NCBI RefSeq assembly: GCF_004343775.1
Contig: NZ_PTXL01000009.1
Coordinates: 1-64,000, forward strand
Source of the DNA: Burkholderia sp. SRS-46
Lineage (GTDB): Bacteria > Pseudomonadota > Gammaproteobacteria > Burkholderiales > Burkholderiaceae
Length of the DNA stretch: 64,000 nt
Direction of reading: 5' to 3'
This document shows, in pieces, positions 46,543 through 54,569 of the stretch. A model generated the notes under the pieces. It was not told the DNA's origin and searched no databases. It was given only the letters and a program-made list of their open reading frames with translations. How positions within the stretch are numbered: position 1 is the stretch's first letter; the number at the start of each line of letters is the position of its first letter. The translations under genes were made by a program, and so were the position numbers.

Positions 46543-47409
46543 ATGAAAAACAAAGCAATGACCAGAAAATCAAAATTCAATCGCCTTCAAGTTGGCCGCG
46601 CCATCAAAAAGCATTCGCACGGAGCGCTCCTGCTCACCAGCCTGCTCCTCACATCCGCGCCGAGCTTCGCCGCCATCAATCAAGGGACGTACTTTCCGCC
46701 TACGAACCCGACGGGGAATGTGATAAATATCAACTACGACTTTCCAAGCAATCGCCCTGCAAGGTATTTCGACAAGCTGGAGACGAGCTTTACCTTCAAC
46801 AAACTGAATTCCAGCCCGATCGGAACACGATATGTCGCGACTCAATTCTGGCTGGATCCGACAAATGGAACCGGAGGGGGAGATACGATGTACATCGGCA
46901 TCAACCCGACCGTGCAATCGTACGGCTATGGAGGCCAGGCGCATTTTTCATATTTCGGCAATAACGCAGGGCAGCTATACAATAGCAATTGCAGCAAAGG
47001 CGCCGATGGTGGAGGCGGTGTCACCTGCGCACTCAATCTGCCGACGACACAAGGATATACATATCATCTCACGACAACCCTGGTCGAAAGCACTGCCCAG
47101 CACGCGGTCCTATCCGGCACGGTTGACGTACTCGATGCCACCGGCGATCGGATCCAGACTGTGGAGATCGGGAAATTCGAGATCCTGCGCGGCAACATGG
47201 CGCTGAGCTTTCCGGCGAGCTGGGTAGAGGGAAGTTCCGATCCTTGTGCCTCCCTGGTAAAAACCGGCATTACCTTCAGCCCGCTGATCGTCACCTATTT
47301 CAATACGGGCGGAACGGATAAATACACGTCTCCGATCAACACCGTAGCGTCGAACAAATGCGGCGTCAATGCGACGCCTGTCGGTGTGAGAATGGACTAT
47401 GGGCGTTGA
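46543..47409 (+). CDS. Secreted protein of unknown function, low GC
   Basis: 288 residues. A basic N-terminus of about 30 residues and a hydrophobic core (GALLLTSLLLTSAPSFA) form a long signal peptide, with cleavage probable before AINQG. The mature part is rich in Gly, Asn, Thr and Tyr with alternating beta-strand patterns (RYVATQFWLDPTNGTGGG, TMYIGINPTVQSYGYGGQ) and two to four cysteines (NSNCSKG, VTCALN, DPCASL, NKCGVN), suggesting a disulfide-bonded extracellular beta-sandwich. This resembles carbohydrate-binding or DUF3472-like domains only in general style. Codon use is AT-richer than that of its neighbours, a sign of transfer. A start at the second Met (46558) is also possible. Confidence 0.7.
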   Translation: MKNKAMTRKSKFNRLQVGRAIKKHSHGALLLTSLLLTSAPSFAAINQGTYFPPTNPTGNVININYDFPSNRPARYFDKLETSFTFNKLNSSPIGTRYVATQFWLDPTNGTGGGDTMYIGINPTVQSYGYGGQAHFSYFGNNAGQLYNSNCSKGADGGGGVTCALNLPTTQGYTYHLTTTLVESTAQHAVLSGTVDVLDATGDRIQTVEIGKFEILRGNMALSFPASWVEGSSDPCASLVKTGITFSPLIVTYFNTGGTDKYTSPINTVASNKCGVNATPVGVRMDYGR

Positions 47410-47591
47410 CCTCGTTCACGCCAGCCAGGCCGGATGAACCACGCCGGCTTGGTGGAGACTCGCATTCCTGACAGAATCGAGCCATGCGTCGAGACGCAAC
47501 GCGCAGGGAGGGCGTGACATTAGCGGTTGGGCTGTACGCCTAGACGCCGTTACACCCTCCGGATGCATTTCCGGATGGGCCCGACAATCGT

Positions 47592-47989
47592 TCACACAGT
47601 CATTGACTGCCTTGCAGCTCGCGACGATCGGCGTGACAACTGCGTCTCGGCCGCAGGATCGCCCCTGCTATCCCGCGCCGAACGCGTCTGCTCCCACTCG
47701 GCGATCGCCGAAGGAAACGCCATCGCCGGCCACTCGCCCAGTTTCAGCTGACGCATGCGGTCGTCTCTGGTCGACTTGTATCGGTCGATCCACGAACGAC
47801 GGCCTTCGCTCGCAGGCGCAGGCCCGGGAAGCCGTCAAAGGTCAAATGTTGGCCGGCGGGCAATCTGCTCGCAGTCCGGGCGTGAATCTCCCCGAACCAG
47901 GCGTAAGTTTTTTTCGTGAGCTGGCCGGACAGCGTAGCTTTCCTGTCCGACCAGCCAAAATCCTGCGCCAGCGTGCCAAGTTTCCCCAT
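47592..47989 (-). pseudogene. Remnant of a tyrosine recombinase (integrase), N-terminal part
   Basis: Two overlapping frames together read like the N-terminal domain of phage/island integrases: LTFDGFPGLRLRAKA in one frame, then, after a frameshift near 47795, SWIDRYKSTRDDRMRQLKLG and EWPAMAFPSAIAEWEQTRSA in the next. This matches the usual order FDGxPGLRL, W-Y-RYKS, R-QxxLGEWP. The frame then ends at 47592, and no catalytic Arg/His/Tyr domain is present. The integrase is thus truncated and frameshifted. It lies directly downstream of the low-GC secreted-protein gene. Confidence 0.7.
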
Positions 47990-48112
47990 GTTTCATCAAG
48001 TGACGACAGGCCCCGAGCAAAACGCAATTTTTCGCTCTCGGCCTTTATCCACGGGGGTTTCATGGCTCACCACCTTATGAATCAAGGGGCTCCGCAGAGG
48101 ACGGAATATCCG

Positions 48113-48763
48113 TTACTCGTTTTCTTCGAAGTAATGCCCGAACTTCGTCTGCTTGGTGCGGATATAGCGCTCGTTTTCCTCGCGCACCGGCACCGCCAGC
48201 GCCACCCGTTCGCACACGGGGATGCCGTGCTTCACGAGGGTGTCGAATTTCTTCGGATTGTTGCTCATCAGGCGCACCGAGGTCACGCCGAGGATGCGCA
48301 GGATCGACGCGGCGGAATCGTATTCGCGGGCGTCGTCGGGCAGGCCGAGGTCGAGATTCGCCTCGACGGTATCCCGCCCCTGCTCCTGCAGCGCATACGC
48401 GCGAATCTTGTTGCTCAAGCCGATACCGCGCCCTTCATGGCCGCGCAGGTACAGCAGCACGCCGCGGTCTTCCGCGGCGATGTAGCGCAACGCGAGATCC
48501 AGCTGCTCGCCGCAGTCGCAGCGATACGAGCCGAACACGTCGCCGGTCAGGCATTCGGAATGCAGCCGCGTCAGCACGGACTGCTCGCCGGCGACATCGC
48601 CCATCACGAGCGCGAGATGTTCGGCATCGCTGCCAGTCACACGGAAAGCATACGACGTGAACGTGCCGTAACGCGTGGGCAGCGAGGCGGTGGCCACGAG
48701 CGTCACGCACTCGTCGGCCTGGCCGTTGCCCGGCGTGGGCGATTGGGGACGCGAAGACATCAT
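48113..48763 (-). CDS. ribA: GTP cyclohydrolase II
   Basis: 216 residues from the ATG at 48763 (a TTG at 48775 is an alternative). First committed enzyme of riboflavin synthesis. Visible motifs: the zinc-binding cysteine cluster SECLTGDVFGSYRCDCGEQL, GHEGRGIGLSNKI (active-site region) and the C-terminal RLMSNNPKKFDTLVKHGI. This is a stand-alone RibA, not the RibBA fusion. No riboflavin genes are next to it. The catalytic residues are all present. Confidence 0.95.
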   Translation of the reverse strand: MMSSRPQSPTPGNGQADECVTLVATASLPTRYGTFTSYAFRVTGSDAEHLALVMGDVAGEQSVLTRLHSECLTGDVFGSYRCDCGEQLDLALRYIAAEDRGVLLYLRGHEGRGIGLSNKIRAYALQEQGRDTVEANLDLGLPDDAREYDSAASILRILGVTSVRLMSNNPKKFDTLVKHGIPVCERVALAVPVREENERYIRTKQTKFGHYFEENE

Positions 48764-48940
48764 GAAGTCAGTCAAACGATCAGGAATGTAGGAATGTTCT
48801 GGATGGCACGTGACGGAAGTTTACCGCTAATCTGCAATCTGTCACGCGCCTGCTGCCACGCACCCGGATATACTGAACCCGCCGGGTGTCGCGCATCACG
48901 CCCAGCCTTCCCTGCATTGTCCAGCACTCGGAGAAAGCGT

Positions 48941-49402
48941 ATGAGCACGACTGTCGCGCAAATTCTCAAGGCCAAGCCGGATTCGGGCCGCACCATCTTC
49001 ACCGTCAGGAAGACCGATCTCGTCTACGACGCCATCAAGCTGATGGCCGAAAAAGGCATCGGCGCACTGCTGGTCGTGGACGGCGACGACATCGCCGGCA
49101 TCGTCACCGAGCGCGATTACGCGCGCAAGATCGTGCTGCAGGATCGCTCTTCGAAGGCGACGCGCGTCGAGGAAATCATGACCGCCAAGGTGCGCTACGT
49201 CGAACCTTCGCAGTCCACCGACGAATGCATGGCGCTGATGACCGAGCACCGGATGCGCCACCTGCCCGTCCTCGACGACGGCAAGCTGGTCGGCCTCATC
49301 TCGATCGGCGATCTGGTCAAGAGCGTGATTGCCGACCAGCAGTTCACGATCAGCCAGCTCGAGCACTACATCCACGGAACCCCGGCCGTCACGTCCGTCT
49401 GA
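48941..49402 (+). CDS. CBS-domain protein
   Basis: 153 residues made of one tandem CBS pair (about 8-68 and 76-135): VYDAIKLMAEKGIGALLVVDGDDIAGIVTERDYARK and ECMALMTEHRMRHLPVLDDGKLVGLISIGDLVK, cited by fragments VYDAIKLMAEKGIGALLVV and MRHLPVLDDGKLVGLISIG. Such stand-alone CBS modules bind adenine nucleotides and regulate partner enzymes. No fused catalytic domain exists, so it acts on an unknown partner. GGAGAAAG lies 3-9 bases before the ATG. Confidence 0.9.
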   Translation: MSTTVAQILKAKPDSGRTIFTVRKTDLVYDAIKLMAEKGIGALLVVDGDDIAGIVTERDYARKIVLQDRSSKATRVEEIMTAKVRYVEPSQSTDECMALMTEHRMRHLPVLDDGKLVGLISIGDLVKSVIADQQFTISQLEHYIHGTPAVTSV

Positions 49403-49415
49403 CGGCACTTCCAGC

Positions 49416-49447
49416 AAAAAAGGCCCAAACGCGCGAGCGTCTGGGCT
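49416..49447 (-). terminator. Terminator for the DUF4148 gene (minus strand)
   Basis: Read on the minus strand, stem GCCCAGACGC / GCGTTTGGGC (one mismatched pair, loop TCGC) is followed by TTTTTT. It lies 108 bases beyond the DUF4148 stop and also separates it from the convergent CBS gene. Confidence 0.75.
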
Positions 49448-49554
49448 GAAAGCCGCCGGAATGCGGCGACGGAGGTTCTGCGCCTGCTTGCGAGCGGCGC
49501 GCACCTGGCGCGCGGCTCGTCGATGTCGAATGCGTGCGGGCAGACCCGGGGTGT

Positions 49555-49884
49555 TCAGTTGCCGAAGTAGACCGAATTCACGGGATTCGGCGCTTCCTTC
49601 GTACGGCGGCCGCCCGATTGCGCCGCGCCGGCGGCTACGGCGCCGTAGCCGCTCGTGTCGGCCTGCGCCAGCATCGGCTGGCTCGGCCGGATCCGCTGCT
49701 CGGCAGCCTGGATGTTGTCCGGGTACTGCGAATCGCTGGTTTGCGGCTTGTAGCCGTTCTGCTCGAGTTGGACGAGCTCAGCCTTCACCTGGTCGCGGGT
49801 CAGCCCCTGTTCCGATTGGGCGAACGATGCGAGCGGGGTGGCAAGAACGGAAGCGGCAAGCGCTGCGTAGATGATCGACTTCAT
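49555..49884 (-). CDS. DUF4148 periplasmic protein
   Basis: 109 residues. The signal peptide covers 1-22 (SIIYAALAASVLATPLASFA), then the DUF4148 core EQGLTRDQVKAELVQLEQNGYKP. These short periplasmic proteins are numerous in Burkholderia, with no known activity. AGGTAAG lies about 4-10 bases before the start (GGAGGTAAGTCATC on the coding strand). A single-gene unit ending at the terminator at 49416-49447. Confidence 0.88.
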   Translation of the reverse strand: MKSIIYAALAASVLATPLASFAQSEQGLTRDQVKAELVQLEQNGYKPQTSDSQYPDNIQAAEQRIRPSQPMLAQADTSGYGAVAAGAAQSGGRRTKEAPNPVNSVYFGN

Positions 49885-50399
49885 GATGACTTACCTCCGA
49901 AATGTGTTTTGTTTGCACATCGCTTCCGGCGGGTTTGTCTGAAGCGATTGAAACTAGTCTAGTCGCCTCAAGACCGAGGGGAAACCCTTGGTTTGAACAT
50001 ACTGCGTTGCGATTTTGACAAAAATCGCCGGCCATATTGCGATCGCCACCCATCCACTTACGTCATTTCGACAACAATTGCTGACGAATCGCTGACATGT
50101 CGGCGCGCATCTCCCGCCCGGATGTTGTAGAATCGTAAGGTTTTAATCGACTGACGATTTCTCCCCCATCATGCGCGCGCTCACGATTTCCGCTGTTGCA
50201 TCGTCCCTCCCGGACGGCGTGCGCGCGCTCGCCGGCAACCCGGCCCACCCTCTCGCTCGACGCGCGGCCCAGGCTCCGCTCGCCCCTGCCCGGCGCTTGA
50301 TCTGACCACCCAGTCTCCTCCCGGAGCCAAGTCAGACAGGCTCCGGGCGATCTACGTAGGTAAGCCTCGCCTGCCCTGCCGATCAATTGGAGAACTGCC
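49885..50399. promoter_or_regulatory. 515-base divergent region upstream of rnk and DUF4148
   Basis: The first half (to about 50150) is AT-rich with probable promoters for both genes. The second half precedes rnk and holds a 9-bp hairpin at 50320-50347. A 44-codon frame at 50171-50305 has no Shine-Dalgarno and is not called. Confidence 0.5.
50320..50347 (+). promoter_or_regulatory. Hairpin upstream of rnk
   Basis: Perfect 9-bp stem CCCGGAGCC / GGCTCCGGG with a 10-base loop, no T-run, 52 bases before the rnk ATG. Likely in the 5' leader; the function is unknown. Confidence 0.45.
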
Positions 50400-50798
50400 A
50401 TGAAACAACGCCTTTATCAGCTGACCGAACTCGACGTTGCACGTCTCGAGAAGCATGCCGAACACAACCCGCGCTTCCAGGCGATGCTCGACGCACTGCT
50501 GGAGCGGGCCGATATCGTCCAGCCCGACGCCATCAAGGCAAACGTCGTCACGATGAACTCGCAGATCACGTTGCTCGACGAAACGAGCCAGGAGCGGACG
50601 ACCTGGACGATCGTCTATCCGGACAACGCCAATCTCGAACAAGGGCGCCTGAACGTGTTTTCGCCGGTCGGCATGGCGCTGCTCGGCACGCAGCGCGGCC
50701 AACTCGTGAAGGTGATGCAGCCGAGCGGCGTGGAAAAACCGATGAAGGTCGTCGAGATCGTGTTCCAGCCGGAAGCCAACGGCGAATACACGCGTTGA
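50400..50798 (+). CDS. rnk: Nucleoside diphosphate kinase regulator Rnk
   Basis: 132 residues. GreA/GreB C-terminal-like FKBP fold with a short N-terminal coiled coil: LTELDVARLEKHAEHNPRF, then VTMNSQITLLDE, WTIVYPDNANLEQGRLNVFSPVGMALLG (in pieces: NVFSPVGMALLGTQRGQ). Rnk binds RNA polymerase in competition with Gre factors and influences nucleoside diphosphate kinase levels. Length and motifs are standard. TTGGAG lies 8 bases before the ATG. Confidence 0.92.
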   Translation: MKQRLYQLTELDVARLEKHAEHNPRFQAMLDALLERADIVQPDAIKANVVTMNSQITLLDETSQERTTWTIVYPDNANLEQGRLNVFSPVGMALLGTQRGQLVKVMQPSGVEKPMKVVEIVFQPEANGEYTR

Positions 50799-50848
50799 CG
50801 TGGCGCTGCGCGGCGGTCGCATCATGCGTGCCGCCGGGAATGGAAAAA

Positions 50849-50880
50849 GCGAGGCTCCGAATTTCGGGCCTCGCTTTTTT
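50849..50880 (+). terminator. Rho-independent terminator after rnk
   Basis: Stem GCGAGGC / GCCTCGC with inner pairing CCGA/TCGG and a TTTTTT tail; AAAAA in front makes it usable in both directions. Confidence 0.92.
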
Positions 50881-50944
50881 GTATCGCCGCCGCCGAAAAC
50901 AGCCAGGGACGGCGCACGATCGCGGCGTTCGCTTCGATCACACG

Positions 50945-50972
50945 AAAAAAAGGCGCCCGAAGGCGCCTTTTT
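50945..50972 (-). terminator. Bidirectional terminator after the porin gene
   Basis: Stem AAAGGCGCC / GGCGCCTTT with loop CGAA, flanked by A- and T-runs on both sides. It lies 35 bases beyond the porin stop on the minus strand. Confidence 0.9.
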
Positions 50973-51006
50973 CAGAGCTGCAAAGCTGGTTACCCAGCTG
51001 TCACGC

Positions 51007-52110
51007 TTAGAAGCGGTGACGCAGGCCAACCGTTGCTGCGGTTTGGTTGATGCCCGAGCTCGTGCGCGTCGTCGCGTCGGCGTCGCCGTTGTAGATCGCG
51101 GCCGACGAGTTCTTCGACGAACGCTGGTACACAGCCTGTGCGTACACGTCGGTGCGCTTCGACAGTGCGTAGTCAGCCTGCAGACCGAACTGGTTCCAGT
51201 GTGCGCTGTTGCCAGCGACCTTCTGGTTCGAGTACGTGTACGCAGCACCCAGGCCGAGAGCCGGCGTCAGGTTGTACTTCGCGTTGACTTCGTAGTTGTC
51301 GGTGCGAACCGTTGCGTTACCGTTGGCTTGGTTGTCGAGACGCGATTGCGTCCATGCTGCGCCAACTTGTGCCGGGCCGAATGCGTAGCCAGCTGCCACA
51401 CCGTACGTGCGGTTACGACCTTGGAGCAGGTTGCTCGTCGCGCCCGACGTGTTGTTCCCGACGTTCGCTTGCGAATACGCTGCACCCAGCTTCAGGCCTT
51501 GGAACTGGTACGCTGCACCGGCGCTGTATGCACGGTTGTTACCGAAGTTCGTGTTGTTCGAGAACGAGTACGTGCCGCCGAATTGCAGGCCAGCGTAGTT
51601 CGCGCTCGTGAACTTGACGGTGTTGTTCAGTGCGACGTCACCGTTCGTGCTCAGACGGTCGTTGTTGTCACGGTGCGCGAAGTACGTGCCGCCCCAGGTG
51701 CCCGTTGCGGTCAGCGGCGCCAGGTAGTCCTGAACGGCGTCATACTGCTTACCCAGCGTGACCGTGCCGTACTGGCTCGACAGGCCGACGAACGCTTGGC
51801 GGTTGAACATGCCGTTGTCGTTGTTCGCGAACTTGCCGTTGCCGATGTTGAAGCCGCTTTCCAACGTGAAGATTGCCTTCAGGCCGCCACCGAGGTCTTC
51901 CGAACCGCGCAGGCCGAAGCGGCTTTGGTCGATGCCGCTGCCCATCGAGAAGCGCGACTTGCCGCCGCCGTTGACGGCGCCAACCGGCTTGACGTTGCTT
52001 TGGTACGTCAGGCCTGCGTCCAGCACGCCGTACAGCGTGACGCTGCTTTGCGCGTGAGCGACGGTTGCGAACGATGCTGCAGCTGCTGCAACGATCAGAG
52101 TCTTGTTCAT
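51007..52110 (-). CDS. Gram-negative general porin (Burkholderia type)
   Basis: 367 residues. Signal peptide 1-20 (LIVAAAAASFATVAHA), mature start QSSVTLYGVLDAGLTY, then 16-strand barrel patterns with GLRGSEDLGGGLKAIFTLESGFN, GNGMFNRQ-type loop, GLSSQYGTVTLGKQY and the C-terminal VGLRHRF with terminal Phe needed for BAM insertion. It forms trimeric, probably anion-permissive diffusion channels in the outer membrane. Codon use is strongly biased, as in highly expressed genes. The upstream region is long and AT-rich. Confidence 0.95.
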   Translation of the reverse strand: MNKTLIVAAAAASFATVAHAQSSVTLYGVLDAGLTYQSNVKPVGAVNGGGKSRFSMGSGIDQSRFGLRGSEDLGGGLKAIFTLESGFNIGNGKFANNDNGMFNRQAFVGLSSQYGTVTLGKQYDAVQDYLAPLTATGTWGGTYFAHRDNNDRLSTNGDVALNNTVKFTSANYAGLQFGGTYSFSNNTNFGNNRAYSAGAAYQFQGLKLGAAYSQANVGNNTSGATSNLLQGRNRTYGVAAGYAFGPAQVGAAWTQSRLDNQANGNATVRTDNYEVNAKYNLTPALGLGAAYTYSNQKVAGNSAHWNQFGLQADYALSKRTDVYAQAVYQRSSKNSSAAIYNGDADATTRTSSGINQTAATVGLRHRF

Positions 52111-52717
52111 TCGTGGAGCTCCCTTCTAAAAAGAGGCAGGTCTCGCGACCTTGTTCATAAACGGTCTGCAACCGTCCGGAAGCGCCATCGGTCCTGCTGG
52201 CTGCACCCGGATAGTTGCCCGTTTGGGAACCGTGAGTTTAGGGGTGTACCCTAGGGCCGCCATTCGCAAATAAAGAAATAAGCTTTTCCAGAACTAGAAA
52301 TAATGAAATCGGGGCCGCGTTATAAGTATTTGTTTTGACGTTTCTTTTTGGCTTCTTGACGACCTCTTTTTGGTCACGTTCATCCCATCATTCTTTCATG
52401 TCACCGTCTTGACGGTTGCATAGAAACAACAAACGGAATCCGGCAAACCCACTAAATTCGGCAATTTTTACCGAATTTCATCTCAAATACTGGGCTTCTC
52501 GTGGCCGAAGCGGACAGTGCCGGCGTCAAAAGTCCGAAGAATGGCGGTTTACCCGAGCGGTTTCGGCGGCCTTGCGGCCCACGCCACGCCCCGCCTCCGT
52601 GTCATTGGGCAGGCGGCAGGCCGTGACATGCCGTAACAGCCTTAACCGGCCGCGTAACCCCGCTCCTGCGCAGGCAGGCTAACGTACGAGCACCCGGACA
52701 GCAGAACAGGACACACC
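52111..52717. promoter_or_regulatory. 607-base divergent region, porin and YXWGXW genes
   Basis: AT-rich in 52250-52480, fitting a strong porin promoter and a long leader. It carries an 8-bp inverted repeat at 52454-52478. No gene is supported. Confidence 0.5.
52454..52478. repeat. Inverted repeat AAATTCGG / CCGAATTT
   Basis: Perfect 8-bp arms with a 9-base loop, 240 bases before the YXWGXW gene. It may be an operator or a hairpin; without a T-run it is not a standard terminator. Confidence 0.45.
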
Positions 52718-53092
52718 ATGAACCGACGCACGCTGTTGCGCACCATCGGACTGACCGCCGCCTTCGTCGGCACCGGCGCGTGGCTGCGCACGGCCTCGGC
52801 GCAGCCCGCGGCGCCCGTCTATCGACCGTCCGGCCCGCATCGCGTGCCCGGCGGCCCGCCCTATGACGACCGCCCGGGCGTCGCACCGCCGCCGATCCGC
52901 CATGACCGCCGCCCGCCGCCGCCACGGCAGCACGGCTATATATGGACGGACGGATACTGGCGTTGGCAGCGTGGACACTATGTATGGATCCCCGGCCGCT
53001 GGGTCGCGCGCCGCCCCGGCCATCGCTGGATTCCCGGCTATTGGCGGCGTCAGGGGCCGGTGTGGGTGTACGTCGACGGGTATTGGCGCTAG
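52718..53092 (+). CDS. YXWGXW-repeat-type exported protein
   Basis: 124 residues. The N-terminus MNRRTLLRTIGLTAAFVG with twin arginines and a signal core ending RTASA suggests export, possibly by Tat. A Pro/Arg-rich linker follows, then tandem aromatic repeats GYIWTDGYWRWQRGHYVWIPGRW, seen as YIWTDGYWRW, HYVWIPGRW, HRWIPGYW and VYVDGYWR. Proteins with these WxPGxW/YxWGxW repeats are common in beta-proteobacterial envelopes; their function is unknown. Confidence 0.85.
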   Translation: MNRRTLLRTIGLTAAFVGTGAWLRTASAQPAAPVYRPSGPHRVPGGPPYDDRPGVAPPPIRHDRRPPPPRQHGYIWTDGYWRWQRGHYVWIPGRWVARRPGHRWIPGYWRRQGPVWVYVDGYWR

Positions 53093-53367
53093 TCGCCGAG
53101 GCCTGCCGGGTCCGTGGCGTCCGAGGCCCGGCGCCACACCGCACCGAATCCGCAACCAGCGGCTCGCCACTGTGCCTCCCCGTCACACGCCTGATTGCGG
53201 CGGCAGCCGTGCTGGTGGAATCACCACCCAAGGCTTCCGGGGAGCGCAAGCCAGCCGCGTCGCTCTCCACGCCACTCAAGCGCCCTCACGGCTCGACCCA
53301 GCATCACGCAAGCCGCCGAGGCGCGGCGCAACGCCCGCCATCCGGCGACGATGCCCCCGCTACATCA

Positions 53368-53877
53368 CTAACGCACGTCGCTGTCGCGTCTACGCGCCAG
53401 ACGCCTCGCGTCGCAAATCGCACGATGATTCTCGTCCGCCCACTGGACCAGCGTGCGCATCGGCACGAGAAACGACCGGCCAAGCCCGGTCAGCGCGTAC
53501 TCCACGCGCGGCGGCACTTCAGCGAACAGCGTGCGGCTGACGAAGCCGTCCTGCTCCAAGCGCTTGAGCGTGCGCGACAGCATCTGCTTCGAGATGTCGC
53601 CGATCGCGCGGCCGAGTTCATTGAAGCGCAGCGTGCCGTCGGCGAGCGCCTCGAGCACCAGCAGGCTCCACTGGTCGCCGATCCGGTCGAGCACGTCGCG
53701 TATCGGGCATGGCTGGTCGAACGCGAACGGGTCGTCTGCGGAGGGAATCGGCTTGGCCTGGTGGTCTTTCACGGGAACGGACAGGTCATCGCGGTGTGAC
53801 CTGTTCACACCGCCGTGACTTCTTGTGACGATTGGGGCGGCCACTGTACCATTCCAGCGGCCCGGAATCCGGCTCAA
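53368..53877 (-). CDS. HxlR-family transcriptional regulator
   Basis: Up to 169 residues; the start is uncertain. The HxlR core begins with CPIRDVLDRIGDQWSLLVLEALADG and continues LRFNELGRAIGDISKQMLSRTLKRLEQDG, then VPPRVEYALTGLGRSF (in pieces). It is a winged-helix dimer that often senses aldehydes, quinones or oxidants through the first cysteine. The long frame begins with TTG at 53877, but a palindrome at 53791-53813 lies inside that extension, so a later GTG (53772, product begins VKDHQAKPIPSADD) is plausible. Divergent from a SnoaL-like gene, its likely target. Confidence 0.85.
   Translation of the reverse strand: MSRIPGRWNGTVAAPIVTRSHGGVNRSHRDDLSVPVKDHQAKPIPSADDPFAFDQPCPIRDVLDRIGDQWSLLVLEALADGTLRFNELGRAIGDISKQMLSRTLKRLEQDGFVSRTLFAEVPPRVEYALTGLGRSFLVPMRTLVQWADENHRAICDARRLARRRDSDVR
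53791..53813. promoter_or_regulatory. Probable HxlR operator
   Basis: Perfect 9-bp arms GCGGTGTGA / TCACACCGC separated by 5 bases, just upstream of the conserved part of the HxlR gene and 209 bases before the SnoaL-like gene. Typical size for a winged-helix dimer site. Confidence 0.65.
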
Positions 53878-54021
53878 TTCGGCAGTTCAACGAAGCATGT
53901 TCGAAGCACGCGCCTCGACGGCTTCATCAGGAAAACTGCGTGTCGATTCGGCGCATCCGGCGCCTCGCATCCCATTCAGCTTGCCCGCCAACGGCAACGC
54001 TCGCAGACAAGGAACACGCTC

Positions 54022-54501
54022 ATGGCCTCTCCCCGCTCGTCCATTCGCTCCGTCATCGTCGCCGTCGGCCTGCTGGCCGGCGCCGCGGCGGCGCACGCCA
54101 GCCAGCCGGCAGCGCGCGACCTCGCCGCCGAGGAAGCGAATCGCCACCTCGTGCTGACGTTCTACGACCGCTTCTTCAACCAGCATGCAGTCGCCGAGGC
54201 CGCGACCGTCGTGGCGGACGACTACAAGCAGCACAACCCTCACGTGCCGGACGGCAAGCAGCCGTTCGTCTCGTACTTCACCGGCGCGTTCAAGGCCAAT
54301 CCGCACGCGCGCGCGCGGATCGTGCGCAGCGCGGCCGACGGCGATCTCGTTTACCTGCACGTCCATTCGACCGAACGCCCGGGCGACCGCGGCGAAGCGG
54401 TGATCGACATCTTCCGCGTGAAGGACGGCAAGATCGTCGAGCACTGGGACGTGATCCAGCCGGTGCCGGAACAGTCCGCGAATGCGAACACGATGTTCTG
54501 A
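54022..54501 (+). CDS. Exported SnoaL-like protein
   Basis: 159 residues. Signal peptide 1-26 (SVIVAVGLLAGAAAAHA), then a SnoaL/NTF2-like alpha+beta barrel: HLVLTFYDRFFNQHAVAEA, VADDYKQHNPHVPDGKQPF, and the end VIDIFRVKDGKIVEHWDVIQPVP, the typical closing motif. SnoaL-like proteins include polyketide cyclases and many small hydrolases or binding proteins; the reaction is unknown. AAGGAAC is 7 bases before the ATG. It is likely repressed by the divergent HxlR protein. Confidence 0.85.
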   Translation: MASPRSSIRSVIVAVGLLAGAAAAHASQPAARDLAAEEANRHLVLTFYDRFFNQHAVAEAATVVADDYKQHNPHVPDGKQPFVSYFTGAFKANPHARARIVRSAADGDLVYLHVHSTERPGDRGEAVIDIFRVKDGKIVEHWDVIQPVPEQSANANTMF

Positions 54502-54569
54502 AGCCGCGTGACGGGCGTGCCGTCGACAGGAAACTGACGGCGCGCCCGACACTGCATCATCCAGCCCCG

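Noticed and set aside
48009..48043. An imperfect hairpin downstream of ribA as its terminator
   Set aside because: Two central mismatches and on the minus strand no T-run after the stem; not convincing.
50171..50305. A 44-codon frame upstream of rnk
   Set aside because: No Shine-Dalgarno; Ala/Arg/Leu-rich chance frame in GC-rich DNA.
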